From Actinomadura sp. NAK00032 (lineage in GTDB: Bacteria > Actinomycetota > Actinomycetes > Streptosporangiales > Streptosporangiaceae), in assembly GCF_013364275.1 (NCBI RefSeq), contig NZ_CP054932.1:4278001-4342000 (forward strand): 64,000 nt of DNA. The letters run 5' to 3'. A program made the translations under genes and the position numbers. Within the stretch, counting starts at the first letter, position 1. Every line of letters starts with the position of its first letter. The notes under the pieces are model-generated. The model worked only from the letters and a program-made list of their open reading frames with translations, did not search any database and had not been told where the DNA came from. Of the stretch, positions 8,233-16,829 are shown piece by piece.

Positions 8233-9651
8233 ATGCGACCACGTCTCACAGCGGTGTTCGCCCTCACCCTCGCCCTCGCCGCATCCGGCGGGGCGACGGC
8301 GGCCGCGGCACCCACAGCGTCCCCGCCCGCACCGTCCGCGCCGCGGCTGGCCGACCCGCATCCCTGCGCGGGCAAGCCCGGCTTCACCTGCTCGTTCCTG
8401 ACCGTCCCGCTCGACCACCGGCGCCCCGGCAAGGGCACCCTGAGGCTCCAGGTGGCCGCCTCGGACAACGCCCGCGCGCCGAAGGGGGTCCTGCTGTTCC
8501 TGACGGGCGGGCCCGGCCAGCCCGGCGTCCCGTTCATCGACGGGATCTCCGCGCGGATGCCGGAGCTCGCGAAGAACTACCGGTTCGTCATGGTCGACCA
8601 GCGCGGCACGGGCGACTTCGGCGCCATCGACTGCCCGAAGCTGCAGGCCGGGGTCGGCAGCAGCGACATCGAGCCGCCCCCGCCCGGCGCGGTCGCCGAG
8701 TGCGCCGGCGTCCTCGGGGACCGGCGCCACTACTTCACCACCGAGCAGACCGTCGGCGACCTCGACCTGCTGCGGCGTGCCCTCGGCGCGCGCAAGTGGA
8801 CCGTGGACGGCGTCTCCTACGGCACCATGACCGGCGCGAGCTACACCGTCCGGTATCCGCAGCACGTGAGCAGGCTGGTCCTGGACTCGGTGCTCCCGCA
8901 CGTCGACCCGCAGGGCGACGACATGCTCTACCTGACGGGCCTGCGCGCCACCGCGCGCGTCCTGCGGGACGCCTGCGCGGCGGCGCCCGCCTGCGGGTTC
9001 GACCCCGCGCAGGACCTGGCGTGGCTCGCCCGGCACCGCGACGACGCCGTCCTCATCTGGGACATGCTGGTGACCTACGAGTTCCTCGACCCGACCTACC
9101 GGGACGAGAACTCCCTGCCGGGTGGTGCGGGCGACGCCGTGGCGGCCCTCCACGAGGCGCGCCGCGGCGACCCGGCGCGGCTCGACGGGCTGCTGCGGAT
9201 GCTGAACTCGGGCGGCGACGACGTCACCCGGTACAGCTCCGGCCTGCACATCGCGACGATCTGTGGCGACGGACACTTCCCGTGGGGGACGTCGGAGACC
9301 CCGCCCGCCGCCCGCCCCGCCGCGCTGGAGCGGGTGCGCAGGCACCTTCCCGCCCGCGCCACCTGGCCGTTCACCGCCGACACGGCCGTCGGCAACGGGT
9401 TCGTCCAGGAGTGCCTGCGCTGGCCGTGGTCGCGGCACACCGCCGAACCGCACCGGACGAGGCTCTCCGTCCCGGTCCTGCTGCTCAACGGCGACCGCGA
9501 CCTGTCCACGCCGCTGGAATGGGCGCGGGAGGAACTCCGCCACGCCCCGCGCGGCCGGCTCGTCGTGGTGAAGGGCGCCTCGCACTCCATCCAGAACCGC
9601 GAGCGCGGAACGCAGGGGCGCGAGGCGGTCTACCGCTTCCTCAACGGCTGA
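8233..9651 (+). CDS. Secreted alpha/beta hydrolase, tripeptidyl-aminopeptidase type
   Basis: 472 residues from ATG 8233. The protein starts with Arg residues, a hydrophobic stretch (LTAVFALTLALAASGG) and an Ala-rich cleavage region, a typical Sec signal peptide. The catalytic triad can be placed: Ser195 in GVSYG, an Asp near 421-423 (LLNGDRDLSTP) and His451 (KGASHSI). TGGPGQPG near 91-98 is the oxyanion-side motif seen in prolyl/tripeptidyl aminopeptidases. ATG 8233 is preferred because the in-frame ATG 8176 would bury the signal peptide. Likely an exported exopeptidase. It runs convergent with the next gene, with only 4 bases between the stops. Confidence 0.85.
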   Translation: MRPRLTAVFALTLALAASGGATAAAAPTASPPAPSAPRLADPHPCAGKPGFTCSFLTVPLDHRRPGKGTLRLQVAASDNARAPKGVLLFLTGGPGQPGVPFIDGISARMPELAKNYRFVMVDQRGTGDFGAIDCPKLQAGVGSSDIEPPPPGAVAECAGVLGDRRHYFTTEQTVGDLDLLRRALGARKWTVDGVSYGTMTGASYTVRYPQHVSRLVLDSVLPHVDPQGDDMLYLTGLRATARVLRDACAAAPACGFDPAQDLAWLARHRDDAVLIWDMLVTYEFLDPTYRDENSLPGGAGDAVAALHEARRGDPARLDGLLRMLNSGGDDVTRYSSGLHIATICGDGHFPWGTSETPPAARPAALERVRRHLPARATWPFTADTAVGNGFVQECLRWPWSRHTAEPHRTRLSVPVLLLNGDRDLSTPLEWAREELRHAPRGRLVVVKGASHSIQNRERGTQGREAVYRFLNG

Positions 9652-9655
9652 GCCC

Positions 9656-10141
9656 TCACGAGGCGCAGACGCGGTCCAGCAGGTCCCGGTAGCCGCGCAG
9701 CGCCAGCCGGAGCCGCTCGGTGTCGGCGCCCGCGCCGCCGCCGAGGCCGTCCGACAGCGCCCGCCGGTGCGCGGCGACCGCGCGGCCGAGGGCCTCGGCG
9801 GCCTCGGCGGCCAGCGCGTCCGCGCGGCGGACCGCGCCGCCCGGGTCGTCGACGAACGCGGACTGCACCTCGCGCCAGCGCTCCCGGAACCGCTCGGTCT
9901 CGGCCGGGTCGAACAGCCCGTCCGGGGCCGCGGCGGTCCCGGGAGCGGCGGCGGATCCGGGGGCCGTGGTGAGCTCGGGCTCCGCTGCGGGCTCGGGCTC
10001 CGCGGCGGGCATGGGGTCCGGGGCCGTGTCCGGGACGGGCTCCGGCGCGTCCGCCGCGGGGTCCGGTACGGGACCGGCGACGCGGGTGTCGCCGGGCACG
10101 CCCGGGGCCGGTACTCGCTCGGCGTGCCGCCTGTGCTCCAT
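9656..10141 (-). CDS. Hypothetical soluble protein, paralogue of its upstream neighbour
   Basis: 161 residues. The first 75 are a low-complexity Pro/Ala/Glu linker (AAEPEPAAEPELT). The remainder is helical: RFRERWREVQSAFVDDPGGA at about 84-103, then RRADAL, and a second block ending LRLALRGYRDLLDRV. The same two blocks occur in the same order in the protein encoded immediately upstream (10147-10758). There is no signal peptide or membrane span. Five bases separate the two genes, so they are surely one operon. Function unknown; it looks like a soluble partner or competitor of its membrane-anchored relative. Confidence 0.7.
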   Translation of the reverse strand: MEHRRHAERVPAPGVPGDTRVAGPVPDPAADAPEPVPDTAPDPMPAAEPEPAAEPELTTAPGSAAAPGTAAAPDGLFDPAETERFRERWREVQSAFVDDPGGAVRRADALAAEAAEALGRAVAAHRRALSDGLGGGAGADTERLRLALRGYRDLLDRVCAS

Positions 10142-10146
10142 GGGGG

Positions 10147-10758
10147 TCAGCTCCTCGGGGTCTCGGTGGACGCCGGCGCCTCGGGCGCGGGCCCGTCCGC
10201 GGCGTGCCGCCCGGCCCGCTCGCGGCCGGGCGCGGCGAGCAGCTCCTCGAACAGCGCGCGGTAGTGCACCATGGCCTGCCGCAGGTCCTCGGTGGACGCC
10301 TCCCTGGACGCGGCCCTGCCGCCGATCGCGTGGGCGCGCCGGTAGTGCTCCATCGTGCGGCCGTGCTCGACCGACAGGTGGGCGACCTTCTCCTCGAACC
10401 CGTGCGTGGGGTAGCCGCGCTCGCCCATCACGACCGTGACGAGCCCGTCGGCCTGCTCGACCGCCGCCGCCGGCGTGTCGACGAACCGCTCCTGAACGCG
10501 GACCCACTGCTCGTGGTACTGCTCGCGCTTGGCCGGGTCCAGCTCCCGCAGCTCCAGCTCCTCGTGGCGCCGCTCGCGGGACAGCAGCTCCCGCTCGGCG
10601 GCCGCGCGGCCGCCCGCGTCCCGCACGGCCCGGTCGTACTCGGGGCCGAACCGCCGCCTGAGCCGCCGCGTCCGGGACCTGGTGCGGGCCAGGTGCGCCG
10701 CCGCGGCGAGGGCGGCGACGACGACTACGGCGATGACGACCCATATCGCGGTCGACAT
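10147..10758 (-). CDS. Hypothetical membrane-anchored protein, first gene of a paralogous pair
   Basis: 203 residues with one N-terminal membrane helix (residues 4-22, IWVVIAVVVVAALAAAAHLA), then a basic stretch RTRSRTRRLRRRFG and a long charged helical region. The block EQWVRVQERFVDTPAAAVEQ at about 83-102 and the C-terminal EDLRQAMVHYRALFEELL match blocks in the downstream gene product. The start is set by GGAGG five bases before ATG 10758. Orientation should put most of it in the cytoplasm. I do not recognise a characterised family; similar proteins are, from memory, annotated as hypothetical in actinomycetes. Confidence 0.75.
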   Translation of the reverse strand: MSTAIWVVIAVVVVAALAAAAHLARTRSRTRRLRRRFGPEYDRAVRDAGGRAAAERELLSRERRHEELELRELDPAKREQYHEQWVRVQERFVDTPAAAVEQADGLVTVVMGERGYPTHGFEEKVAHLSVEHGRTMEHYRRAHAIGGRAASREASTEDLRQAMVHYRALFEELLAAPGRERAGRHAADGPAPEAPASTETPRS

Positions 10759-11001
10759 GGTCTCCTCCAGCGTGCGTCGGATCAGGATGAGACCGCGATG
10801 CCCGGTCAATGGCGTTCAAAACGAACCACCAAGAAACGGTCAGGCCCCGGAGCCGCTCGCGGCGCCGGGCGAGCTGCGGTGCGAGACAAGGTCATCTGAG
10901 TGGATTTACTGCGCTATGCCCGACTCGCATGTTGTGATTGGGGCCGCTACCGGAATGATGCGCGCCCTGCGGCGGGCGCGTGCGAATGGATGTGATGCGC
11001 G

Positions 11002-11487
11002 GTGCGCCACGCGTTCGGCCTCGTCCTCGGCCTCCTGCTGACCCCGGCGCTGCTGTACGGCGCCGCCTGGGGCTACGTGCAGGCCGGCCGGTCCTTCGAC
11101 GGCACCGGGCAGGAGATCACCGACCGCACCCGCATCTACGGCGCGTTCGCCCTGCTCGCCGCAGTCGGCCTGGTGATGGGCGTGGTCATCGTCGCGCGCT
11201 GGGCGTCGCCGCTGGTCTCGCTGGTGCCCGCGCTCGCGCTGCTCGGGCTGTCCGGCTGGTTCCTGGCCGACCCCGGCGCCGTCCTCGACCTGCCCGGCCG
11301 GGTGCCGCCGGCGGGGGACCTGGACGCCGGGCTGCGCATGCTGCTCGGCTCCGGCCTCTACGCGATGATGGGCCTCGCGCTGCTGATGCCGGCCTGGGCG
11401 CCGCGCCGCTGGAGCTCCGAGCGCGACGACGACGCCGCCGACCTCGACTTCTACAACGCGATGGAGCGCGGCGGCCGCGCCCGCTGA
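11002..11487 (+). CDS. Small multi-pass membrane protein
   Basis: 161 residues from a GTG start, with four predicted hydrophobic segments (about 5-22, 46-66, 70-90 and 108-130) and a charged C-terminal tail (SERDDDAADLDFYNAMERGG). No enzymatic or transporter motif is seen. It is divergent from the paralogous pair at 9656-10758 across 243 bp, a region that is AT-richer than its surroundings and likely holds promoters for both directions. Function unknown. Confidence 0.7.
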   Translation: MRHAFGLVLGLLLTPALLYGAAWGYVQAGRSFDGTGQEITDRTRIYGAFALLAAVGLVMGVVIVARWASPLVSLVPALALLGLSGWFLADPGAVLDLPGRVPPAGDLDAGLRMLLGSGLYAMMGLALLMPAWAPRRWSSERDDDAADLDFYNAMERGGRAR

Positions 11488-11527
11488 GGCCCGGCCGCCG
11501 CGCGCGCTCACGACTGCCCGGCCCTCG

Positions 11528-12601
11528 TCACTGCTCGGCCTTCGTGACGAACTCGGTCGTGTAGGTCTTCGACAGGTCGATCCGGTCCTTCATCTCGCCG
11601 ACCTCGGGCGAGAACTGCGCGAGCACCTTCAGGACGTTCTCCGCCGCGTCCGGCTTCATGACGCCGTCGCCGTTGAACATGCCGGCCGAGTCGCCGATCG
11701 CCTTCTCGTACAGCTTCGGGTCGCCGCCGGCGTAGTCCGCCGGCATCTTCGCCGCGATCTCCGCCGGGTCGTGCGCCTTGATCCAGCCGAGCGTCTTGAC
11801 GAACGCGTTGGCGAGCTTCTGCACGGTCTCGCCGTGCGACTCCACGTACGCGCAGTCCATGTAGAGGGAGCTGGACGGGTACAGCCCGCCGAGCGCCGCG
11901 CGGGTGCCCTCCTCGGTGCGCATCTCGACCATCACCTTCGCCTTGCCGGTGCTGACCAGCTTGGCGATCGTCGGGTCGGTCGTCATGCCCGCGTCGATGC
12001 CGCCGTTGTCCATCGTGGAGATGAACGTCTGCCCGGCGCCCGCCTTCACCGTCGTGTAGTCGGACGTCTTCACGCCGTTGCGCACGGCCAGCGCGCGGGT
12101 GATGAAGTCGGTGGACGACCCGGGGCTGGTGACGCCGAGCTTTTTGCCCTTGAACGCGGCCGGTGAGGTCAGCGTGCCCGCCTTCGACGTCGAGACCATC
12201 TCGGCCTCGCCGGGGACGTCGGCCATCTGCACGACGCTCTGCACGCACTTGCCCTTGGTCTGCAGGTGGATGGAGTGGTCGTAGAAGCCGACGACGGCCT
12301 GCACGTCGCCGGAGATGAGGACGTTCTCGGCCTGCGCGCCGGCGGGCTCGGTGAGCAACTGGACGTCCAGGCCCTGCTCCTTGAAGTAGCCGAGCCGCTC
12401 GGTGAGCTTGGCCGGCAGGTAGATGACCTTGTCGATGCCGCCGACCATGATCTTGACGGTGCCGCCGGAGCCGCCGTCCCCGCCGCCGGAGTCGCGGCAG
12501 GCGGACAGGCAGGACAGCGCGGTGAGGGCGGCGAGCGCGGCGGCGCCCGCCCGGACCGTGGTGCTGGGCATGGTGGTGCTGGGCGTGGTGGTGCTGGGCA
12601 T
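11528..12601 (-). CDS. ABC transporter substrate-binding lipoprotein, NMT1/SsuA type
   Basis: 357 residues. A signal peptide ends in lipobox LSAC with Cys35 as lipid anchor, followed by a Gly/Asp/Ser linker. The mature part has the periplasmic-binding pattern of NMT1/THI5-like, taurine or sulfonate receptors: VIYLPAKLTERLGYFKEQGL, then GVTSPGSSTDFITRA and DAGMTTDPTIAKL. It is the last gene of the ATPase-permease-receptor operon. The first 45 bases consist of three copies of a 15-bp unit (ATGCCCAGCACCACC), so M1 and M11 are both possible starts. GGGAG 7 bases before 12601 favours the longer form. The ligand is unknown. Confidence 0.88.
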   Translation of the reverse strand: MPSTTTPSTTMPSTTVRAGAAALAALTALSCLSACRDSGGGDGGSGGTVKIMVGGIDKVIYLPAKLTERLGYFKEQGLDVQLLTEPAGAQAENVLISGDVQAVVGFYDHSIHLQTKGKCVQSVVQMADVPGEAEMVSTSKAGTLTSPAAFKGKKLGVTSPGSSTDFITRALAVRNGVKTSDYTTVKAGAGQTFISTMDNGGIDAGMTTDPTIAKLVSTGKAKVMVEMRTEEGTRAALGGLYPSSSLYMDCAYVESHGETVQKLANAFVKTLGWIKAHDPAEIAAKMPADYAGGDPKLYEKAIGDSAGMFNGDGVMKPDAAENVLKVLAQFSPEVGEMKDRIDLSKTYTTEFVTKAEQ

Positions 12602-12623
12602 GGCGGTTCTCCCGGTCGTGCGG

Positions 12624-13517
12624 TCAGATCTGGACGTCGTGGCCGGAGACGGACGGGCGCCAGCGCAGCAGCCGGCCCTCCAGCAGCGTGAGCAGCCACT
12701 CGGCGAGCAGGGCCAGCACCGTGATGATGATCATTCCGGCGTAGATCCCGGCCGCGTCGAAGGTGCCCTGGGAGTGGTTGATGAGCAGGCCGAGGCCCTT
12801 GTCGGCGCCGGTGTACTCGCCGACGATCGCGCCGATGATGGCGAACCCGAACGCCGAGTGCAGCGAGGCGAGGATCCAGGACGTGGCGCTCGGCACCACG
12901 ATCGTCCACAGCACCTGCAGCCGGCCCGCGCCGAGGATCCGCGCGTTGTTCACCAGGTTCCGGTCGACCTCGCGGGCGCCCTGGAAGGCGTTGAAGAACA
13001 CCGCGAAGAACACCAGCACGAACGCCGTCGCGATCTTGGACTGCATGCCGAGCCCGAACCAGATGATGAACAGCGAGGCCAGGATGATGCGCGGGATCGC
13101 GTTGACGGCCTTGATGAACGGCGCGCAGACGTCCGACAGGAACCGGCTGCGGCCGAGCACGATGCCGAGGACCACGCCGCCCGCCGCGCCGAGCGCGAAG
13201 CCCGCGACGGCCTCCTGCAGGGTGACGGAGATCTGCTCCCAGATCGAGCCCTGCGAGGTGCCGTCGGTGAACCAGCCGGCCAGCCGCTCCCAGATCTTGG
13301 ACGGCATCGAGTAGTAGAACGGGTCGATCCAGTGCCGGGCGGCCAGCTCCCACGACCCGAGCCAGACCGCGACCAGCGCGACCCGGACGGCGTTGATGCC
13401 GGCGGCGCGGCGCAGCCCCGCGGTGCGGGCCCGCGCGATCGCCGCGCGGTCGCCGTCGCCGGTTTCGGCCGGGCCCGCGGCGGGCGCCTGCTCGATGGTC
13501 TGCGCGTCACGCGGCAT
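12624..13517 (-). CDS. ABC transporter permease, SsuC/TauC type
   Basis: 297 residues with about six membrane segments after a charged 40-residue N-terminus. The cytoplasmic EAA-like loop is readable as EVDRNLVNNARILGAGRLQ with VLWTIVVPSA following. This loop docks on the ATPase. It overlaps the upstream ATPase gene by 11 bp and precedes the binding-protein gene by 22 bp, giving a compact importer operon. The family carries nitrate, sulfonates, taurine or thiamine precursors; the cargo here cannot be assigned. Confidence 0.9.
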   Translation of the reverse strand: MPRDAQTIEQAPAAGPAETGDGDRAAIARARTAGLRRAAGINAVRVALVAVWLGSWELAARHWIDPFYYSMPSKIWERLAGWFTDGTSQGSIWEQISVTLQEAVAGFALGAAGGVVLGIVLGRSRFLSDVCAPFIKAVNAIPRIILASLFIIWFGLGMQSKIATAFVLVFFAVFFNAFQGAREVDRNLVNNARILGAGRLQVLWTIVVPSATSWILASLHSAFGFAIIGAIVGEYTGADKGLGLLINHSQGTFDAAGIYAGMIIITVLALLAEWLLTLLEGRLLRWRPSVSGHDVQI

Positions 13518-14352
13518 GGCCGGCGCCCCTCTCCCGGGTGATCTGGACCTCTTCGCGCAGCGAGTCCCACACCTCGCGGTAGATGTCGAGGAACGCGCCG
13601 GTCAGGCGGACCTCCTCGGCGTCGCGCGGCCGGTCGAGCGGCACCTCGAACACGGCCTTGATGGTGGCGGGGCCCGCCGTCATCACCACGACGCGGTCGG
13701 ACAGCACGAGCGCCTCCTCCAGGTCGTGGGTGACGAACACGACCGCCGCCCCCGAGCCCGACCACAGGCGCAGCAGCTCGTCCTGCATCAGGCCGCGGGT
13801 CTGGACGTCGAGCGCGGAGAACGGCTCGTCCATCAGCAGCACCGACGGCTCGTTCACCAGGGTCTGGGCGAGGGCGACGCGCTTGCGCATGCCGCCCGAC
13901 AGCTGGTGCGGGTAGTAGCGCTCGAAGCCCGCGAGGCCGACCCGCGCGACCCAGTCGCGGGCGCGGTCGCGGGCCGCCCGGCGGGACGCGCCCCGGTAGC
14001 GGGGGCCGGCCGCGACGTTGTCGAGCACGGACCGCCAGGGCAGCACGGCGTCGTTCTGGAACATGTAGCCGACGCCGTCGGGGATGCCGTCCACCGGCCG
14101 GCCCTGCACGAGGACGCGGCCCGCGGACGCCGGTTCGAGGCCGGAGACCAGGGACAGGGTGGTCGACTTGCCGCAGCCGGTGGGGCCGACCACGGCGACG
14201 AACTCGCCGGGCCCCACGCTCATGTGCAGGTCGCGGACGGCCGTGTGCACGCCGCCCGCCGACCGGAAGCGCTTGGTGGCGCCGTCCAGCTCGATGACGG
14301 GCCCGCCGGGCCGCTCGGTGCGCTCTTCTGGGACGCTCGTTCGTTCGGACAC
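13507..14352 (-). CDS. ABC transporter ATP-binding protein, SsuB/TauB type
   Basis: 281 residues with a full set of nucleotide-binding motifs: Walker A GPTGCGKST (56-64), Q-loop Gln99 (YMFQND), signature LSGGMRKRVALAQ (from 151), Walker B VLLMDEP (171-177) and the switch-region HDLEEAL. It is the first gene of the importer operon. It is divergent from the two-component system at 14522 across 169 bp, which suggests that system may control the importer. Start ATG 14352 gives the usual family length. Confidence 0.92.
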   Translation of the reverse strand: MSERTSVPEERTERPGGPVIELDGATKRFRSAGGVHTAVRDLHMSVGPGEFVAVVGPTGCGKSTTLSLVSGLEPASAGRVLVQGRPVDGIPDGVGYMFQNDAVLPWRSVLDNVAAGPRYRGASRRAARDRARDWVARVGLAGFERYYPHQLSGGMRKRVALAQTLVNEPSVLLMDEPFSALDVQTRGLMQDELLRLWSGSGAAVVFVTHDLEEALVLSDRVVVMTAGPATIKAVFEVPLDRPRDAEEVRLTGAFLDIYREVWDSLREEVQITRERGAGHAA

Positions 14353-14521
14353 GGCGGCACCGTACGGATGTGGCGCGCGTCACCGGAACCCTTGCCCGCG
14401 ATGTGCTCGCAAGCCGCGAATCCCCATGTTGCGCGCGTTTCCGCGACTTCCGCGCGTTCTGCTCACGGTTCCGTCCGCGGGGGCTGGGCGGCCGGGCCGG
14501 CATGGATTACGGTGACACGTC

Positions 14522-16144
14522 ATGTCCGTCCGGCCCCGCATCTCCTTCGCCCGGCAGGTGCTGATCTTGCAGGTCGGCGTGGTCGTCGTGGTGGCCGTCC
14601 TCGGCTACGGCCTGGTCGCGTGGATGCTGGACGGCCGGCTCCGCGACCAGTACGGCCAGCGGGCGCTCACCGTCGCGCGGTCCGTCGCCGCCGACCCGGA
14701 GATCCGCGACGCGGTCGCGGCCGGCGACCCCGGGCGCACCGTCCAGGACCGGGCCGAGCGGGTCCGCCGCCGCACCGGGGCGCTGTTCGTCGTGGTGACC
14801 GACCACCGGGGCCTGCGGCTGTCGCACCCCAACCCGGCCCGCCTCGGCGAGCGGGTGAGCACCGACCCGTCCGACGCGCTCGCCGGGCGGGAGGTCGTGC
14901 GCGTCGAGCGCGGCACGCTCGGCCTGTCCGCGCGCGGCAAGGTGCCCCTCTACGGGCGGGACGGCCGGGTCCTCGGCGAGGTCAGCGTCGGGTTCGACGC
15001 CCGCGCGATCGACCGCGAGCTCGGCCACGTGCTGCGCGAGATGTCGCTGTTCGTGGCGGGCGCCGTGCTGCTCGGCGTGGCCGCGTCCGCCGCGATCGGG
15101 CGGCGGCTGAAGCGGCAGACGCTCGGCCTCGAACCCTACGAGCTGGTCGAGCTCGTCCACGAGCGGGAGGCGGTGCTGCACGGGGTCGGCGAGGGCGTCG
15201 TCGCCGTCGACACCGCGGGGCGGATCGCGGTCTGCAACGACGAGGCGGCCCGGCTGCTCGGCGTCACGCCCGAGCGCGGCGCGCCCGCCGGGGACCTCGC
15301 CGCCGAGGGCACGCTGCGGGACGTCCTGACGGGCCGCCGGGAGGCCGCGAACCTGTTCGTCACGGCGGGCGAGCGGGTCCTGGTCGTCAACCGGCGGGAG
15401 GTGCGCCGCGACCGCCGCGACCTCGGCGCCGTCGTCACGCTGCGCGACCGCACCGACCTGGAGACCCTCGCCCGCGAGCTGGACTCGGTCAGCACCCTGT
15501 TCGACGCGCTGCGCGCGCAGCGGCACGAGTACGCCAACCGGCTGCACACGCTGTCGGGTCTGCTCCAGCTCGGGCACGCCGCGGAGGCCGCCGACTACAT
15601 CGGCGCGCTGATGGAGGACGCGGCCCGCCGCGCGCCCGCGCCCGACACCCTGCCCGACCCGGTGTCGGACCCCTACCTGCGCGCGTTCCTGTCGGCCAAG
15701 TCCGCGGTCGCCGCGGAGAAGGGCGTCCGGCTCGACATCGGCGCCGCCAGCTACGTGCCCGGCCGCGTCGCCGACGCCCTCGACGTGACGACCGTCGTCG
15801 GCAACCTGGTCGACAACGCCGTGGAGGCCGCCCGGCTCGGCCGCCGGCGGCCCGCCCGCGTCGAGGTCGAGCTGCTCGGCGACGGCGCCGACCTGCACGT
15901 CACCGTCACCGACTCCGGCGAGGGTCTGCCGGACGGGCTGCGCGAGGCGGTGTTCGACGACGGCGTGTCCACCCGCGACGCCCCGGCCGGCCGGTCCCGC
16001 GGGCTGGGCCTCGGCCTGGCGCGCCGCACCGCCCGCGCCCGCGGCGGCGACGTGGCGTTCGTGGCCGCCGGGGCGGACGGGCCCGGCGGTGCCGTCGCGG
16101 TGGCGCGGATCCCCGGGGTGCTGGGCGCGGAGGCGGTGCGGTGA
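14522..16144 (+). CDS. CitA/DcuS-family sensor histidine kinase
   Basis: 540 residues. One membrane helix at about 13-35, an extracytoplasmic PAS/Cache-like sensor (36-170), a second helix at about 175-192, and a cytoplasmic PAS (215-300) lead to the kinase core. The H-box is LRAQRHEYANRLHTLSG with His335, in the RHEY(A/M)N form typical of citrate/fumarate sensors. The ATPase shows NLVDNAVEAA, DSGEGLP and GLGLGLA. It probably detects a small carboxylate or similar solute outside the cell. It overlaps functionally with the next gene, its response regulator, and is divergent from an ABC importer, an uncommon neighbour for this sensor type. Confidence 0.9.
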   Translation: MSVRPRISFARQVLILQVGVVVVVAVLGYGLVAWMLDGRLRDQYGQRALTVARSVAADPEIRDAVAAGDPGRTVQDRAERVRRRTGALFVVVTDHRGLRLSHPNPARLGERVSTDPSDALAGREVVRVERGTLGLSARGKVPLYGRDGRVLGEVSVGFDARAIDRELGHVLREMSLFVAGAVLLGVAASAAIGRRLKRQTLGLEPYELVELVHEREAVLHGVGEGVVAVDTAGRIAVCNDEAARLLGVTPERGAPAGDLAAEGTLRDVLTGRREAANLFVTAGERVLVVNRREVRRDRRDLGAVVTLRDRTDLETLARELDSVSTLFDALRAQRHEYANRLHTLSGLLQLGHAAEAADYIGALMEDAARRAPAPDTLPDPVSDPYLRAFLSAKSAVAAEKGVRLDIGAASYVPGRVADALDVTTVVGNLVDNAVEAARLGRRRPARVEVELLGDGADLHVTVTDSGEGLPDGLREAVFDDGVSTRDAPAGRSRGLGLGLARRTARARGGDVAFVAAGADGPGGAVAVARIPGVLGAEAVR

Positions 16145-16167
16145 GATGAGCGGAGGCGGTGCGGTGA
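16127..16167 (+). repeat. 18-bp direct repeat spanning kinase stop and regulator start
   Basis: GCGGAGGCGGTGCGGTGA occurs at 16127-16144 and again, identical, at 16150-16167, offset by 23 bp. In the first copy the final TGA is the kinase stop codon. In the second copy GGAGG is the likely ribosome-binding site and GTG is the likely start codon of the response regulator. Confidence 0.85.
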
Positions 16168-16829
16168 TCGACGTTCTCGTGGTGGACGACGACTTCCGGG
16201 TGGCGCAGGTCCACGCGAAGTTCGTGGCGGCGGTGCGCGGCTTCGCCGTCGCCGGGCTCGCGCACACCGCCGCCCAGGCCCGCGCCATGGCGGCGGACCT
16301 GGCGCCCGCCCTGGTCCTGCTGGACGTCTACCTGCCGGACGCCTCCGGCCTCGCCCTGCTGCCCGAGCTGGACGCCGACGTCATCATGGCGACGGCGGCG
16401 GCCGACCCCGGCGCCGTCCGGGAGGCGCTGCGCGGCGGCGCCCTGCACTACCTGGTCAAGCCGTTCACCGCCGCCGCGCTCGGCGCGCGGCTCACCGCCT
16501 ACGCCCGCTACCGGGAGGCGCTGTCGGGGGACGGCGAGCTGACCCAGGCCGCGCTGGACGGCGCCGTCCGCGCGCTGTACGCGCCGCTGCACGGGCAGGC
16601 GCCCCCGCCCAAGGGCCAGTCGCCGGTGACGGCGCGGCTGGTCGGTGACGCGCTGCGGCGCGCGGACGCGCCCCGCTCGGCCGCCGAGATCGCCGACGAG
16701 GTCGGGGTGTCCCGCGCCACCGCCCAGCGGTACCTGGCCGCGCTCGCGCAGTCCGGACGGGTCGTGGTGACGCTGCGCTACGGCGCCACCGGCCGCCCGG
16801 AGCACCAGTACGCGTGGTCGCCGCGGTAG
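16164..16829 (+). CDS. CitB/DcuR-family response regulator
   Basis: 221 residues from GTG 16164. The receiver domain shows the acidic pair (VVDDD, residues 8-10), phosphoacceptor Asp54 in VLLDVYLPDASG and Lys in HYLVKPFTA. The C-terminus has a winged or helix-turn-helix DNA-binding part (SAAEIADEVGVSRATAQRYLAAL) typical of the CitB group. GTG 16164 lies 7 bases after GGAGG and is preferred to ATG 16146, which is 12 bases from the previous GGAGG. Its 3' end overlaps the convergent ABC ATPase gene by 52 bp. Likely target: the divergent ABC importer operon. Confidence 0.88.
   Translation: MIDVLVVDDDFRVAQVHAKFVAAVRGFAVAGLAHTAAQARAMAADLAPALVLLDVYLPDASGLALLPELDADVIMATAAADPGAVREALRGGALHYLVKPFTAAALGARLTAYARYREALSGDGELTQAALDGAVRALYAPLHGQAPPPKGQSPVTARLVGDALRRADAPRSAAEIADEVGVSRATAQRYLAALAQSGRVVVTLRYGATGRPEHQYAWSPR

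Noticed and set aside
12557..12601. CRISPR-like short repeats
   Set aside because: Three 15-bp units without spacers inside a coding start are a coding microrepeat, not a CRISPR array.
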